NCBI RefSeq assembly: GCF_900157375.1
Contig: NZ_LT721901.1
Location: forward strand, 1,605,077-1,669,076
Source: Mycobacterium rhizamassiliense
GTDB taxonomy: Bacteria; Actinomycetota; Actinomycetes; Mycobacteriales; Mycobacteriaceae
Direction: 5' to 3'
DNA length: 64,000 nt
Part shown: positions 17,370 to 26,107 of the stretch, one piece after another
How positions within the stretch are numbered: the stretch's first letter is position 1
How the letters are laid out: every line of letters begins with the position of its first letter
The notes under the pieces: generated by a model
The model's input: only the letters and a program-made list of their open reading frames with translations
What the model was told of the DNA's origin: nothing
Databases searched by the model: none
Made by a program: the position numbers and the translations under genes

Positions 17370-18536
17370 ATGAAGTGTCAGGCAGCCGTACTTCGAGGCG
17401 TCGGCAAGGATTGGGAGATCCACGAAGTCGACCTCGATCCGCCACATGCCGGTGAGGTTCTGGTGAAGATGTCGGTAGCGGGCGTCTGCCACTCCGATGA
17501 CCATTTCGCCACCGGAGACACCGTGCCCAGCGAGGACATGGTCGAGATGATGCGTGCGGCCGGTTCGCCGATGCCGAGCACGTTTCCGTTGATCGGCGGG
17601 CATGAGGGTGCCGGCGTGGTCGTGGAAGTCGGGGAGGGTGTCAACAGTCTCAAACCGGGCGACCACGTCGCCATGTCGTTCATCCCCGCGTGCGGCAGCT
17701 GCCGATGGTGCGTAACCGGCCAGAGCAATATTTGCGACGCCGGGGCCCACCTGAACGACAAGGAGATGACCGACGGCACCGTGCGGCGCCACCTTGGCGA
17801 TGAGGCCCTCCTGGCGATGATGCAGGTCGGGACGTTCTCCGAATATGTCGTGGCCTCGGAGCGATCCGTCGTCAAGATCGATGAATCGATCCCGTTTCAC
17901 GCCGGCGCGCTGGTGTCGTGCGGCGCGACGACCGGGTGGGGGTCGGCCACAGTCAGCGCCGGAACCGAGTCGGGCGACACCGTTGTCGTGATCGGCGTCG
18001 GTGGTGTGGGCATGAGTGCAGTCCAGGGGGCACGCGCCGCGGGCGCCAGACAGGTGATCGCGGTTGACCCCGTGGAATCCAAACGCGCAGCCGCTCCGTC
18101 GTTCGGGGCGACGCACACCAGCCCGTCTGCGGCAGAGGCGATCGAACTGGTCCGCGAACTCACCCGCGGTCTGATGGCCGACAGAGTCGTCGTCACCGCC
18201 GGCGTCGTCCATACCGACCTGATCCCGGTTGCCATGATGTTGACCCGCAAAGGGGGCACCTGCGTCCTCATTGGCATTGTCCCGTTGGCCGAGTTCTCGG
18301 TCCCGATGATCCTCACCGACATGATCTACTCGAACAAACAACTCAAGGGATGCCTCTACGGCGGGATGAACCCCCGAGCCGACATCCCACGATTGCTGTC
18401 CATCTACCAGTCGGGCGGATTAAAACTCGACGAGATGGTGACCCACCGCTACCAGCTCGAGCAGATCAACGACGCGATCAGGGATATGCGCAACGGCCGA
18501 AACATCCGCGGCGTCATCGACTTTCAGCCCATTTGA
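17370..18536 (+). CDS. NDMA-dependent type zinc alcohol dehydrogenase
   Basis: This 388-residue medium-chain alcohol dehydrogenase has the catalytic zinc ligands Cys40 and His78 (GVCHSD, GGHEG) and the structural zinc set Cys108, Cys111, Cys114, Cys122, then a GVGGVG nucleotide site. The N-terminus, the insert around residues 52-68 and the overall length match the mycobacterial NDMA-dependent group. These keep NAD tightly bound and are re-oxidised through the mycofactocin system in vivo, as known for the group. The ATG has GAGGAG 7 bases upstream. It leads a rightward operon with an amidohydrolase and a class II aldolase. Confidence 0.88.
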   Translation: MKCQAAVLRGVGKDWEIHEVDLDPPHAGEVLVKMSVAGVCHSDDHFATGDTVPSEDMVEMMRAAGSPMPSTFPLIGGHEGAGVVVEVGEGVNSLKPGDHVAMSFIPACGSCRWCVTGQSNICDAGAHLNDKEMTDGTVRRHLGDEALLAMMQVGTFSEYVVASERSVVKIDESIPFHAGALVSCGATTGWGSATVSAGTESGDTVVVIGVGGVGMSAVQGARAAGARQVIAVDPVESKRAAAPSFGATHTSPSAAEAIELVRELTRGLMADRVVVTAGVVHTDLIPVAMMLTRKGGTCVLIGIVPLAEFSVPMILTDMIYSNKQLKGCLYGGMNPRADIPRLLSIYQSGGLKLDEMVTHRYQLEQINDAIRDMRNGRNIRGVIDFQPI

Positions 18537-18590
18537 GTGTCCGTCGCTGGGTTCGGCGAGTCGTCAACATCTGACATAGGGGTACCCGCA

Positions 18591-19781
18591 GTGACCGTTC
18601 TCGATCCTGAATTGTTCCTACCGGACCCTCAGCCGCGCGAGGTGAAGTACACCGTCATCTCCGTCGATGATCACGTCGTCGAGCCCCCGCACCTGTTCGA
18701 TACGTACCTTCCCGCGAAGCTGCGATCCAGGGGCCCGCAGATCATCGAGGCCGCGAATGGGGCGCAGGTGTGGGAATTCGAAGGAGCGATCTACTCCCAG
18801 GTCGGGATGAACGCCGTGGCCGGGCGCCGGCAGGAGACGGTCAACATTGAACCGTTCCGGTTCGACCAGATGCGCCCCGGTTGTTACGACATCCACGCGC
18901 GAGTCGCGGACATGAACCTCGGCGGTATCTGGGCGATGCTCAACTTTCCCTCGATGATCACCGGGTTCTGCGGTCGAGTGTTCGCGCACGCCAAGGACGT
19001 TGAAGTCGGCAAAGCGGCGGTGAAGGCGTGGAACGACTGGTTATGGACCGAATGGTTCCAGGCGTACCCCAACCGGATTATCGCTTGCGGAATCGTGTAT
19101 CTGAGCGATCCGTTGGAAGCCGCCGACGAGATCCGGCGCAACGCCGCACGCGGATTCACGTCGGTGACCCTGCCGGAGCGTCCGCACGCTGTTGGACTGC
19201 CGAGCCTCTGGGAGCGCGCCTACTGGGACCCGGTCATCGAAGCCTGCGTAGAAACGGACACCGTTATCTCGTTACACGTCGGCAGCTCGGGTGGTTACCC
19301 ATCGCCGCCGGGTTCGCCCATGCTCCAACTCGGCTCCACCATGTTCGGTCAGCTCTCGCTGGGCGCCTGCGCTGAATGGCTGTGGTCGGGGTATCCGTTG
19401 GATCACCCGACTCTCAAGATCGCGATGAGCGAAGGTGGAATCGGATGGGTGCCGATGCTGGTCGATCGCCTCGACAACATCGTGGACCGTTCGGGCTACG
19501 GGCTGGGCTGGGATATCCGCCCAGCAGACGTGCTGCGCAGAAACTTCTGGTTCTGCACCATCGACGATCCGTCCACCATCGCGCTGCGGCATGTGATCGG
19601 TGTCGAAAACATCATGCTCGAAACCGACTATCCTCACGGCGACGGCACGTGGCCCGATACCCAGGCCATCATCGAGAAGCACTGGGGAGACATACCCGCC
19701 GACGAGCTTCGGATGATGTGCAGTGAGAATGCCGCCAATCTGTATCGCTGCCCGCTGCCCGACGTCGTTCTACCCCTCTAA
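18591..19781 (+). CDS. Amidohydrolase-2 family metal-dependent hydrolase (ACMSD-like)
   Basis: The product (396 residues from the GTG at 18,591) has ISVDDHVVEPPHLFD at the N-terminus, RPGCYDIHARVADMNLGG, the SLHVGSSG metal His segment, and LETDYPHGDGTWPD near the C-terminus. It is a paralogue of the 13,845-15,191 gene. I preferred the GTG at 18,591, preceded by AGGGG at about 9 bases, over the GTG at 18,537 that abuts the dehydrogenase stop; family members start close to the former. It lies in the operon with the alcohol dehydrogenase and aldolase. Confidence 0.87.
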   Translation: MTVLDPELFLPDPQPREVKYTVISVDDHVVEPPHLFDTYLPAKLRSRGPQIIEAANGAQVWEFEGAIYSQVGMNAVAGRRQETVNIEPFRFDQMRPGCYDIHARVADMNLGGIWAMLNFPSMITGFCGRVFAHAKDVEVGKAAVKAWNDWLWTEWFQAYPNRIIACGIVYLSDPLEAADEIRRNAARGFTSVTLPERPHAVGLPSLWERAYWDPVIEACVETDTVISLHVGSSGGYPSPPGSPMLQLGSTMFGQLSLGACAEWLWSGYPLDHPTLKIAMSEGGIGWVPMLVDRLDNIVDRSGYGLGWDIRPADVLRRNFWFCTIDDPSTIALRHVIGVENIMLETDYPHGDGTWPDTQAIIEKHWGDIPADELRMMCSENAANLYRCPLPDVVLPL

Positions 19782-19805
19782 CGCCGAGACGTACGGACAT
19801 CCGAC

Positions 19806-20552
19806 ATGACCTTCACGCCGACCGCGGACAAGCTGATCCCTGACCTGAAGCCGAAGGAGGAGCTCGTACTGCTGGCGCGCACGCTGTGGCGAGAGGGTTA
19901 CAACGACCATCTTGCCGGGCACATCACCATCAGCCTCGGCGACGGGACGCTGTTGTGCAATCCGTGGTTGTTGACCTGGGACGAGATCCGCCCGTGCGAC
20001 ATCATTCGCATTGACCTCGAAGGTAACCTCATCGAGGGCGATTGGCCCGTGCCACTGGGGATTCCACTTCATCTCGAACTGCACCGGGCCCGCGACGACG
20101 TGCGGGTGGCGATGCACAACCACCCCCTCTACGGCACGGTGTGGGGAGACATGCGCGAGATCCCACCGGCAATGGACCAGAGCTCGAGCCTCGGCGGCGG
20201 CCAACTGGTGCTCGTCGACGAGTACGCGGGATCGGTGAACAGTTCCGAGGCGGCCGCCAAAACCGTTGCCGCTCTGGGAGATGCCGACTTGGCGCTGCTC
20301 GCCGGGCACGGCGTATTCGTGCTTGGCTCAACCGTTCGGGCTGTCCACCAGCGGGCGGTCGCGCTCGAGCAGCGCTGCCGCAACGCGTGGTACGTGCGCG
20401 CCGCCGGTGGGGTCTTGGACTCGCCATTGCCGGCTTGGTTCAGTGAGCAGTTCCGCAGATCCGACGGCGACGGTTTCCGAGGATTCTGGGAGGCCACGGT
20501 CCGCGCGGAGCTGCGCGCCGACCCGACGTTGCTCGACGCCCCGGAGCCCTGA
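19806..20552 (+). CDS. Class II aldolase/adducin family protein
   Basis: The 248-residue protein belongs to the class II aldolase/adducin family (fuculose-1-phosphate aldolase type). It shows GHITISLGD near residue 38, the metal-binding HLELHRARDDVRVAMHNHP segment (about residues 84-102) with the paired histidines, and the third His in LLAGHGVFVLG. Family members cleave or decarboxylate beta-hydroxy compounds using Zn or Mn. The gene is 24 bases downstream of the amidohydrolase. In mycobacterial catabolic clusters these proteins are often annotated only as aldolase; the substrate is unknown. Confidence 0.87.
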   Translation: MTFTPTADKLIPDLKPKEELVLLARTLWREGYNDHLAGHITISLGDGTLLCNPWLLTWDEIRPCDIIRIDLEGNLIEGDWPVPLGIPLHLELHRARDDVRVAMHNHPLYGTVWGDMREIPPAMDQSSSLGGGQLVLVDEYAGSVNSSEAAAKTVAALGDADLALLAGHGVFVLGSTVRAVHQRAVALEQRCRNAWYVRAAGGVLDSPLPAWFSEQFRRSDGDGFRGFWEATVRAELRADPTLLDAPEP

Positions 20553-20628
20553 TGTCCCGGCTGTTCCAAATCTAACAATTCGGAAGTGATCCGGCGTCCA
20601 GCCTCACTTTAATCGGTCGGCCGCTTCG

Positions 20629-21579
20629 CTATTCGTCTCCGGTGGCGCCTCCCGACAAGTCAACGCCGAGCCGACCTACGACAGAGAAGAGTTCCTCGTA
20701 GATGTTGCCGGGGATGGTGAACGGTTCAGTACCTGTGACTTGGGTGAAATTGGCGGCGATGTCGTCTGCTGTTGCGGCGAACTCGGTGTCGGGTAACCAG
20801 CCATCACCTAGCCCGACAAAGACGCGCGCATACCGGCCCGCGCAAGCCGAGTAATTCTCATGGCTGGATTCACACGCGCGACTAGCTAGGTAGGTCACGA
20901 TGGGTACGACTTTCTCTGGGCCGATCAGGTTCATAAGCCCCAAGTTCTCAAGCGTGTTCGAGTCCACCGTCTCGGTGACCATGCGCGAGAACCCAAAGGG
21001 CAGCACAGTATTGGAAAGAATGCCGTGGTCGGCTCCCTCAAGGGCGATGATGTTGCTCAGCCCCATCAGTCCCGCCTTCGCGGCACCGTAATGTGCTTCA
21101 AGATGCTGCCCGAACATTCCGCCCGACGATGAGATGAACACGAATCTGCCGTATCCCTGTTTCTTCATCACCTTGAAAGCCGGCTGACTCAAATAGAACC
21201 CACCGTCCAAGTGAACCGCCAGCATCTGCCGCCACTGAGCCGGCGTCATCTCGTCGAACGCGATGCTGTTGAAGATGCCGGCGTTGCTTATCACTGCGTC
21301 GAGCCGTCCGAAGTGCTCGACTGCGGTCTGCACAATCGCCTCACCACCCTCAGGGCTGTCCACCGAGACGTACGACGCTACCGCCGTACCGCCTGCGTCT
21401 CTGATCTCCGCGACGACCTCGTCTGCGACTTTGGAGTCCGCTCCCTCGCCGCGCATCGTGCCGCCGAGATCATTGACCACCACTGAGGCTCCCCGCCGCG
21501 CCAAGTCCAAGGCGTAGAGCCGACCAAGACCGCGACCCGCCCCCGTGACTACCGCCACTTGATCCTTGAAATCAATCAC
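20629..21579 (-). CDS. SDR of the 17-beta-HSD4/MFE-2 hydroxyacyl-CoA dehydrogenase type
   Basis: The 316-residue SDR has TGAGRGLGRLYALDLARRG and VVNDLGG (residues about 12-43), a combination characteristic of the MFE-2/17-beta-HSD4 dehydrogenases that oxidise 3-hydroxyacyl-CoA in beta-oxidation. SNAG, the catalytic Ser in ISSSGG and YGAAK follow, and the C-terminal extension is longer than in basic SDRs. The GTG start has GGGAGGA 8 bases upstream. It is convergent to the aldolase gene. A role in beta-oxidation of the same CoA esters handled by the acyl-CoA dehydrogenases fits, as inference. Confidence 0.87.
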   Translation of the reverse strand: MIDFKDQVAVVTGAGRGLGRLYALDLARRGASVVVNDLGGTMRGEGADSKVADEVVAEIRDAGGTAVASYVSVDSPEGGEAIVQTAVEHFGRLDAVISNAGIFNSIAFDEMTPAQWRQMLAVHLDGGFYLSQPAFKVMKKQGYGRFVFISSSGGMFGQHLEAHYGAAKAGLMGLSNIIALEGADHGILSNTVLPFGFSRMVTETVDSNTLENLGLMNLIGPEKVVPIVTYLASRACESSHENYSACAGRYARVFVGLGDGWLPDTEFAATADDIAANFTQVTGTEPFTIPGNIYEELFSVVGRLGVDLSGGATGDE

Positions 21580-21996
21580 TCAGCCATTCCTCCCTCTCGC
21601 GGTCGTGTACTGCTCATCGTCGGAAGTGACCAACCACGAAATCGAGGAGGTCGCACTCCCGTTTGGTCGTCGCACGACAACACGTCGGCCGCACCAATCG
21701 AGTCCGAGCACAACCTAGGCCGGAACATATATTTGGTCAACTATGCGGCGCGGCTGACGTCGCTACCTTTCCGCCTGGTGTTCACGCGCTCTAGGCGACG
21801 GGTATCCGGGGAGACGGTTGTATTTGTCTGCGGCACGTGCGTCGAGGACACGATTGCAAGTGGACGCTGGACCGGTCCGGTAGGTCAGCATGGACAGATG
21901 GCCGCCGGCTTAGCTATCTGGCCACCTACGGGGAATCGACGGCCACCAGTGGCAACATTTAGCCGTTCGGAAATTTCGTGGCCGCTGTCACGGCCT
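21580..21996. other. Intergenic region, 417 bases
   Basis: These bases separate the hydrolase stop from the SDR start on the minus strand and should contain the SDR promoter. A rightward open frame of 194 codons beginning at 21,559 overlaps the hydrolase gene and looks non-coding. I see no repeat, RNA or operator that I can support. Confidence 0.4.
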
Positions 21997-22929
21997 TTAT
22001 GCCGGTTGCATCGCGAAGAATCCACATATCGCGGCGTTGCGGGCTGCGGTGAGCTGTCGTGCGAGGGTGGTGTGGAACGCGGCGATCTCAAAGCCGTGAA
22101 ATGCGCCGGGGATGATCTCCAGTCGGGTGGATACTCCTGCTGACTGAAGCCTGTTGGCATAGTGCACGACTTCGTCATGAAATAGATCGGCGGTGCCCAC
22201 GGAGACCCATGTGGGTGGCAGACCGGAAAGGTTCTCGCGTCGCGCCGGCGCAGCATAGGCGCTGACGCCTTCGATTCCGGGTTCGCTGCCCAGGTATGAA
22301 CGCCAGCCGAAAGCGTTATCTTCGGGTGTCCATCCTCGGGCGCCGGCCACAGTTGTTCGGTGGACAGTCCGATCGTCGAGCATCGGACACATCAGGGCCT
22401 GCCCAGCCAAGTCCACCAGCCCGGAATCCACACAGCGCAGTGTCAGCGCGGCCGCGAGCCCTGCGCCCGCGGACACACCGGCGACAACAATGCGCTGCGA
22501 ATCGATGTCGCCGCGCGCAACCACCCATTGCAGTGCGGCGTAGCAATCGTCGAGTGCAGCGGGGTAGGGATGTTCGGGTGCCAGCCGGTACTCAACGCTG
22601 ACCACTAATGCATCAACTCTTGCGGCCATCGCGCGAACCGCACGGTCCTCCAACACCGCAGATCCCGCCACGTAACCCCCGCCGTGGATCCACAGCACCA
22701 CAGGCGGCATCTTCCCCAGGCCAGGTGGCCGGCGAATTCGCACGCTGGCCGTCGAGGACACCGCGACCACCTCGCAATCACGGCACGCCAGCACTCGTCG
22801 TGCCAACGCCGTTCCTGTGCGCATGACTCGGAGATGACGTGCGAACAGACCCTTCCTATATGGCAAAAACCGAGCGACGGTGCGCAGCGATGGATCGATC
22901 TCAGCTAGACCCGTGGGGTCCTCAGTCAT
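21997..22929 (-). CDS. Alpha/beta hydrolase, hormone-sensitive-lipase (LipH/esterase) type
   Basis: The 310-residue protein has the HSL-family oxyanion motif HGGGYVAGS, the nucleophile motif GVSAGAG, the acid Asp in VGTADLFHDE and the catalytic His in PGAFHGFE. These enzymes hydrolyse short-chain esters and lipids; mycobacteria carry many. The ATG at 22,929 has AGGAG 5 bases upstream, so a longer open frame (34 more codons) is not used. It stands alone at the left border of the accessory island; whether it belongs to the catabolic block or the island is unclear. Confidence 0.88.
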   Translation of the reverse strand: MTEDPTGLAEIDPSLRTVARFLPYRKGLFARHLRVMRTGTALARRVLACRDCEVVAVSSTASVRIRRPPGLGKMPPVVLWIHGGGYVAGSAVLEDRAVRAMAARVDALVVSVEYRLAPEHPYPAALDDCYAALQWVVARGDIDSQRIVVAGVSAGAGLAAALTLRCVDSGLVDLAGQALMCPMLDDRTVHRTTVAGARGWTPEDNAFGWRSYLGSEPGIEGVSAYAAPARRENLSGLPPTWVSVGTADLFHDEVVHYANRLQSAGVSTRLEIIPGAFHGFEIAAFHTTLARQLTAARNAAICGFFAMQPA

Positions 22930-23336
22930 CGAAACTCCTTGTTTGACGTCACAGAAGGCAGTCCTGTTGACAGCATCTGATCGTCCATCACCGTGGCATC
23001 TAGACCGAAACTCAATCCACCGTGATCCCACACCAGGGCGGACCTATGTCGCCACACGCCACACGACGCCCGTCGAGCAGCACCGATGAATACGGAATCC
23101 CACGATCAAACGGCGGCATTGACCCGCCCCTTCTTGCACACACCCGAGGCTCCCCGCGACTGAGGGTTTGACGAGCTCTGAAGCTAACACCGATGGCATG
23201 TTGAACCTATCGTTTTGAACCAAATATCTGTTCCATCGTAGGGCACTCCCGAACCTGCTTGGACTGCTTCGACTGCATGGAGGAGGGCCATGCCCAGCAG
23301 CGAGCGGCTTCAACGCGAAACCGGTCGCCGGTGTGA
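22930..23336. other. Intergenic region, 407 bases, left border of the accessory island
   Basis: No gene with good codon pattern is seen; short open frames on both strands overlap one another. Composition changes to less GC-rich sequence around 23.2 kb, for example TTTTGAACCAAATATCTG near 23,213. The island's left boundary may be near here but no terminal repeat could be matched to the dnaB side. Confidence 0.4.
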
Positions 23337-23612
23337 CTAAACCGCGAGTTTGTCTTTGCCGCTGTCGCATAGCGACGTAGCGGAGAACCGCCTCCGCGGG
23401 TCGTCCTCAAAGCCGAAATACCCCATACCGTTAACTCTCATCGAGTTGTTCTTCGGTGTATCCGGCCTAAGGGCTTCTTCGCGGCTCAAAGTAGGTGCAA
23501 GGCATCGGTATGCGCCCTCGAATCCGGTGGCTTTCTTGTGGCATCCGCTCGGCCCGTGGACGTTCAACGTGTGCTCACACGGCTTGCACTCCTCACGATC
23601 TGTTCCGCTCAT
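23337..23612 (-). CDS. Small Cys-rich protein, 91 residues, unknown function
   Basis: I do not recognise a family. The ATG at 23,612 has a strong GGAGGA 4 bases upstream, which argues for a real gene; the frame is open for 68 more codons but lacks such a signal. The N-terminus has CKPCEH followed by GCH (about residues 10-25) and later two further Cys (YRC, TSLC), so a small Zn-binding site is possible. No signal peptide or membrane segment is visible. It lies alone at the left side of the island. Confidence 0.55.
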   Translation of the reverse strand: MSGTDREECKPCEHTLNVHGPSGCHKKATGFEGAYRCLAPTLSREEALRPDTPKNNSMRVNGMGYFGFEDDPRRRFSATSLCDSGKDKLAV

Positions 23613-24056
23613 GTCGTCCTCCGTAGGTTTGGGCTGGGGCGCATCCCCGTTGTCGTTTAAGCCACGCGGCTGACTGCGTAGCCCCCATGTTTGCTGCTCC
23701 CTATTACCTGTGCGACTGGATGCCGAATAACCGGGCGATCTGTCGGCAAGGAAGACCCCGGCGGGGGCCTTCGCGGCCAGTGCCGTCAAGGTCGGCATGA
23801 AAGAGAGTAACGGCACCTAGCTCATTGCGTCGTTCGATCCCGTGTAACCGCGGCGCGGAATAAGGCCCCACACAAACGTTTCGAAGTCCCAAGGCATCGT
23901 GAACGCGTTGCCGAGCGTTTTCCGGCTCTTCGCGAGAATGACGGTGCGGGCCGGCGCAGGTCTATCCTTTCTGAGGTATGGATTGCGTGGATGTTGAGGA
24001 CATGCGTCGGCGCTGCAACGTGCACCATCGGTGGCTGCAGGAATACCCCCATGCCG
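23613..24056. other. Intergenic region, 444 bases
   Basis: The first 20 bases contain the ribosome binding site and presumably the promoter of the small Cys-rich gene. I see nothing else I can support; open frames here are short and without start signals. Confidence 0.35.
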
Positions 24057-24281
24057 TCACGTTTGGTCAGGCCTGGGCTGACCGGAATCTTGAAGAATTA
24101 TCCGCTGGCGATCTGGCATCAACTCGACGATGATCGGGTCTAGCGTGCGCTTGTTCGCCTCGTGTACTGACGCGGCGTAGTCGGTGATGCGCTGCGCCAG
24201 CTCAGGCACGTTCTCTCCCACCGATCCGACGGTAGATGGAGTTATTTCGCGCACCAAACCAGCAAGCCGCTCAGTGTTCAC
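24057..24281 (-). CDS. Possible small hypothetical protein, 74 residues
   Basis: The frame from a GTG at 24,281 gives an amphipathic sequence (RLAGLVREITPSTVG and ELAQRITDYAASVHEANKR) of mainly helical character that looks protein-like. It would be divergent from the HTH gene at 24,329, 47 bases away. There is no clear ribosome binding site, and the frame is open for 24 codons further upstream into the neighbour. Evidence is only reading-frame quality. Confidence 0.3.
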   Translation of the reverse strand: MNTERLAGLVREITPSTVGSVGENVPELAQRITDYAASVHEANKRTLDPIIVELMPDRQRIILQDSGQPRPDQT

Positions 24282-24328
24282 GGTCGGGGCTACGCTTGCG
24301 GGTGTTGCCCTCGAGCGCTGGAAAGCCC

Positions 24329-24919
24329 ATGTCGGCTGACGAACTTGATGCACTGCTTCGGGACCGTTTCGATCTGAGTCGAGCGGAGATCATTTCTGCG
24401 CTCAAAACGCTGCCGACGCGGGATCATGGGTCTGCCTCTCTGACTAGAGATGCGGCCCGGTTGCTCGACAGCGTGGGCTTTGTGTCAGCTCCCGGGGCGG
24501 ATGCCGAATCCGTGGTTGAGGTAGCCGCCAGCATCGCGCGGCTAATCAGGACCGGTTACTCAGATGCTGAAGTCGCGTTGGGCCTTGGCGTCAGCGAGTG
24601 CGCTATTCGACAACGGCGCAGAGAGCGGACCCTATGGGCCATCGAGGCCGACGGTTCGTGGATCTATCCGGCGGCTCAGTTCATCGAGGTGCGCGTTGGG
24701 GGAAGCTCCTCGCTGTCGCTGATCCCCCACCTCGACCGGGTACTCCCGGCGTTGCCGGCCGATTTGCAACCGGCGGCTGTTGCGGGCTTCCTGCTGATTC
24801 CAAGAGACGCCCTCGTCATCTCCGGACGTGAGAGCGCGGTGTTGGAGTGGCTCAGTGGCGGTGGCCCGGTTGAGCCGGTATTGCAGCTCGTCGAGATCGG
24901 TAGGTGGGCCGCCAGCTAG
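24329..24919 (+). CDS. HTH DNA-binding protein, antitoxin-like, 196 residues
   Basis: From the ATG at 24,329 the protein has an N-terminal helical segment (MSADELDALLRDRFDLSR), a helix-turn-helix in YSDAEVALGLGVSECAIRQRRRERTLWAIEADGSWIYPAAQF (about residues 77-117) and a C-terminal region ending RESAVLEWLSGGGPVEPVLQLVEIG. The wing-like W-I-Y-P-A-x-Q-F and the C-terminal W-L-x-G-G pattern recall mycobacterial antitoxins that sit beside RES-type toxins. No RES toxin lies next to it, so it may be an orphan regulator or a relic. Function is not established. Confidence 0.6.
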   Translation: MSADELDALLRDRFDLSRAEIISALKTLPTRDHGSASLTRDAARLLDSVGFVSAPGADAESVVEVAASIARLIRTGYSDAEVALGLGVSECAIRQRRRERTLWAIEADGSWIYPAAQFIEVRVGGSSSLSLIPHLDRVLPALPADLQPAAVAGFLLIPRDALVISGRESAVLEWLSGGGPVEPVLQLVEIGRWAAS

Positions 24920-25318
24920 GAGCGACCCGCAGCTGCTGCTGCGTGCCCGCGCCCTGACGCGGCTATCTCCGCCGGGCGCCGGGCAAGTCTCGTAAGCGGT
25001 TCAGACCGCGCACCGAGCCCCGGCCGATCGACACCCGCGTGGGTTGCTAGTTCATGGCGCGCGGGACCGCGATCGTTCCGCCGTCGATCCAACTCTTTGC
25101 AGTCGCATGCGCTCCTAGGTACCTATGCTGGGGCGGTGATGTCACAGTACCGCGACATCTCCACGGAAAGTCGTTGCAGCAGAATACGTTTCCCGCGGCA
25201 AGAGACCTGCACAACCGGAGTTATGTTTCCCAAGACCGCATGCGCGGGCGTTCTAGCCCTCGAATTTTTCACTACTAGTAGCGATGACTATTTTGCTGTG
25301 GCCATGGGTACTTGTTGA
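24920..25318. promoter_or_regulatory. Promoter region upstream of the first XRE regulator
   Basis: These 399 bases contain no supported gene. The operator-like CTACTAGTAG palindrome is at 25,272-25,281, preceded by a T-rich run (AATTTTTCA). The palindrome ends 37 bases before the regulator's start codon. The rest shows nothing I can support. Confidence 0.5.
25270..25282. promoter_or_regulatory. Operator copy 1: CACTACTAGTAGC
   Basis: A 10-bp perfect palindrome (CTACTAGTAG, 25,272-25,281) in the context TTTTTCACTACTAGTAG. The same sequence recurs at 26,059 and 28,334. It lies just upstream of the XRE gene, the normal place for autoregulation. Confidence 0.65.
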
Positions 25319-25609
25319 GTGCCCACCCGTCCGAGCCAAACTGACCCCGCCAAGGCGGAGAATTGGGCTCGTCACAGGGCCTCGGTCGGCGCGAAAATCC
25401 ATGCCCTCCGCCACGAGCGCGGCCTAACGCTGGAGGAACTCGCCCATAGTTCCGGCGTGAGCTTGAATGTGATCCTCCATGTCGAGCACGGCCGCCGCGG
25501 CCTTCTGTTCGAGCGGCTTTACGACATCGCCAAAGCACTCGGCGTCGAAGCCCGCGATCTACTGCCGCCAGAAGACGCGACCCGCCCTCGGCGGCGACGC
25601 AAGCAATAA
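25319..25609 (+). CDS. XRE/Cro-type HTH transcriptional regulator, 96 residues
   Basis: This small protein is one XRE helix-turn-helix domain: VGAKIHALRHERGLTLEELAHSSGVSLNVILHVEHGRRGLLFERLYDIAKALGV (about residues 23-76), then PPEDATRPRRRRKQ, a basic tail. It has no ligand domain, as in phage and restriction-modification controllers. The start is GTG with no recognisable ribosome binding site, so a leaderless or weakly translated message is possible. The operator palindrome 37 bases upstream suggests it represses itself, and the copies before the AAA operon and the first tniQ suggest wider control. That link is inference. Confidence 0.82.
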   Translation: MPTRPSQTDPAKAENWARHRASVGAKIHALRHERGLTLEELAHSSGVSLNVILHVEHGRRGLLFERLYDIAKALGVEARDLLPPEDATRPRRRRKQ

Positions 25610-26107
25610 CTCCTCTGTCGAAGTTAAATGGCCGATCGCAATTAGACATTTTCAATTATGTAGCTATGCTGAACTTTTGCTGGTAAAGCTAGCAGAAAAG
25701 CGTCGTTACGAAGTCTAATGGCGCACGGTTGCAAGTCTTTTAGCTGGCGCTGTTCAATCTTAGTTTAGGTCAAGAAGTTTGCTGGAGTGCAGTCAATTAA
25801 CTTCCCCTGCCATTCGTAACCACGAAGGTAGGGAGAAATTCCTGAAGTTGAAGCAGGAAATTTTTACACCCATTTTAAAAATGAGCGTTCACTTAGTTCG
25901 GTCGCAAGTTTTCCCTCACAGGGAACTCTCTCTGGCACCCACACCGGCGTCGCCGCGCAGCCCGTCTCATGCCAGCTCGCATGGTTTTTTATGTCACCCG
26001 CGGCGCCTGAGCCAGCTAAAACATCCGCCTGCCCAAGCCCCGATTGCATTTTCTAATCACTACTAGTAGTAATAGATCAACTGCCACCCGGAGGAGTTGA
26101 AGTCGAG
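25610..26107. promoter_or_regulatory. AT-rich intergenic region upstream of the second HTH gene, with operator copy 2
   Basis: This 498-base stretch is the most AT-rich of the window and shows no supported gene. It includes GACATTTTCA (25,645-25,654, repeated at 28,325), a small inverted repeat TTCGT-AACC-ACGAA (about 25,813-25,826), and the operator palindrome at 26,059-26,070. GGAGGAG at 26,090-26,096 is the ribosome binding site of the next gene. The composition suggests foreign origin or an H-NS/Lsr2-silenced region. Confidence 0.5.
26059..26070. promoter_or_regulatory. Operator copy 2: ACTACTAGTAGT
   Basis: A perfect 12-bp palindrome in the context AATCACTACTAGTAGTAAT, 37 bases upstream of the second HTH gene, the same distance as copy 1 from its gene. 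It would control the HTH2-hypothetical-AAA ATPase unit. Confidence 0.7.

Noticed and set aside
21559..22143. A 194-codon plus-strand frame between the SDR and hydrolase
   Set aside because: It overlaps both neighbours, starts inside the SDR start region and has no ribosome binding site or family match.
25779..26066. A 95-codon frame in the AT-rich gap
   Set aside because: It ends on top of operator copy 2 and has a low-complexity Pro/Ser/His sequence; no start signal.
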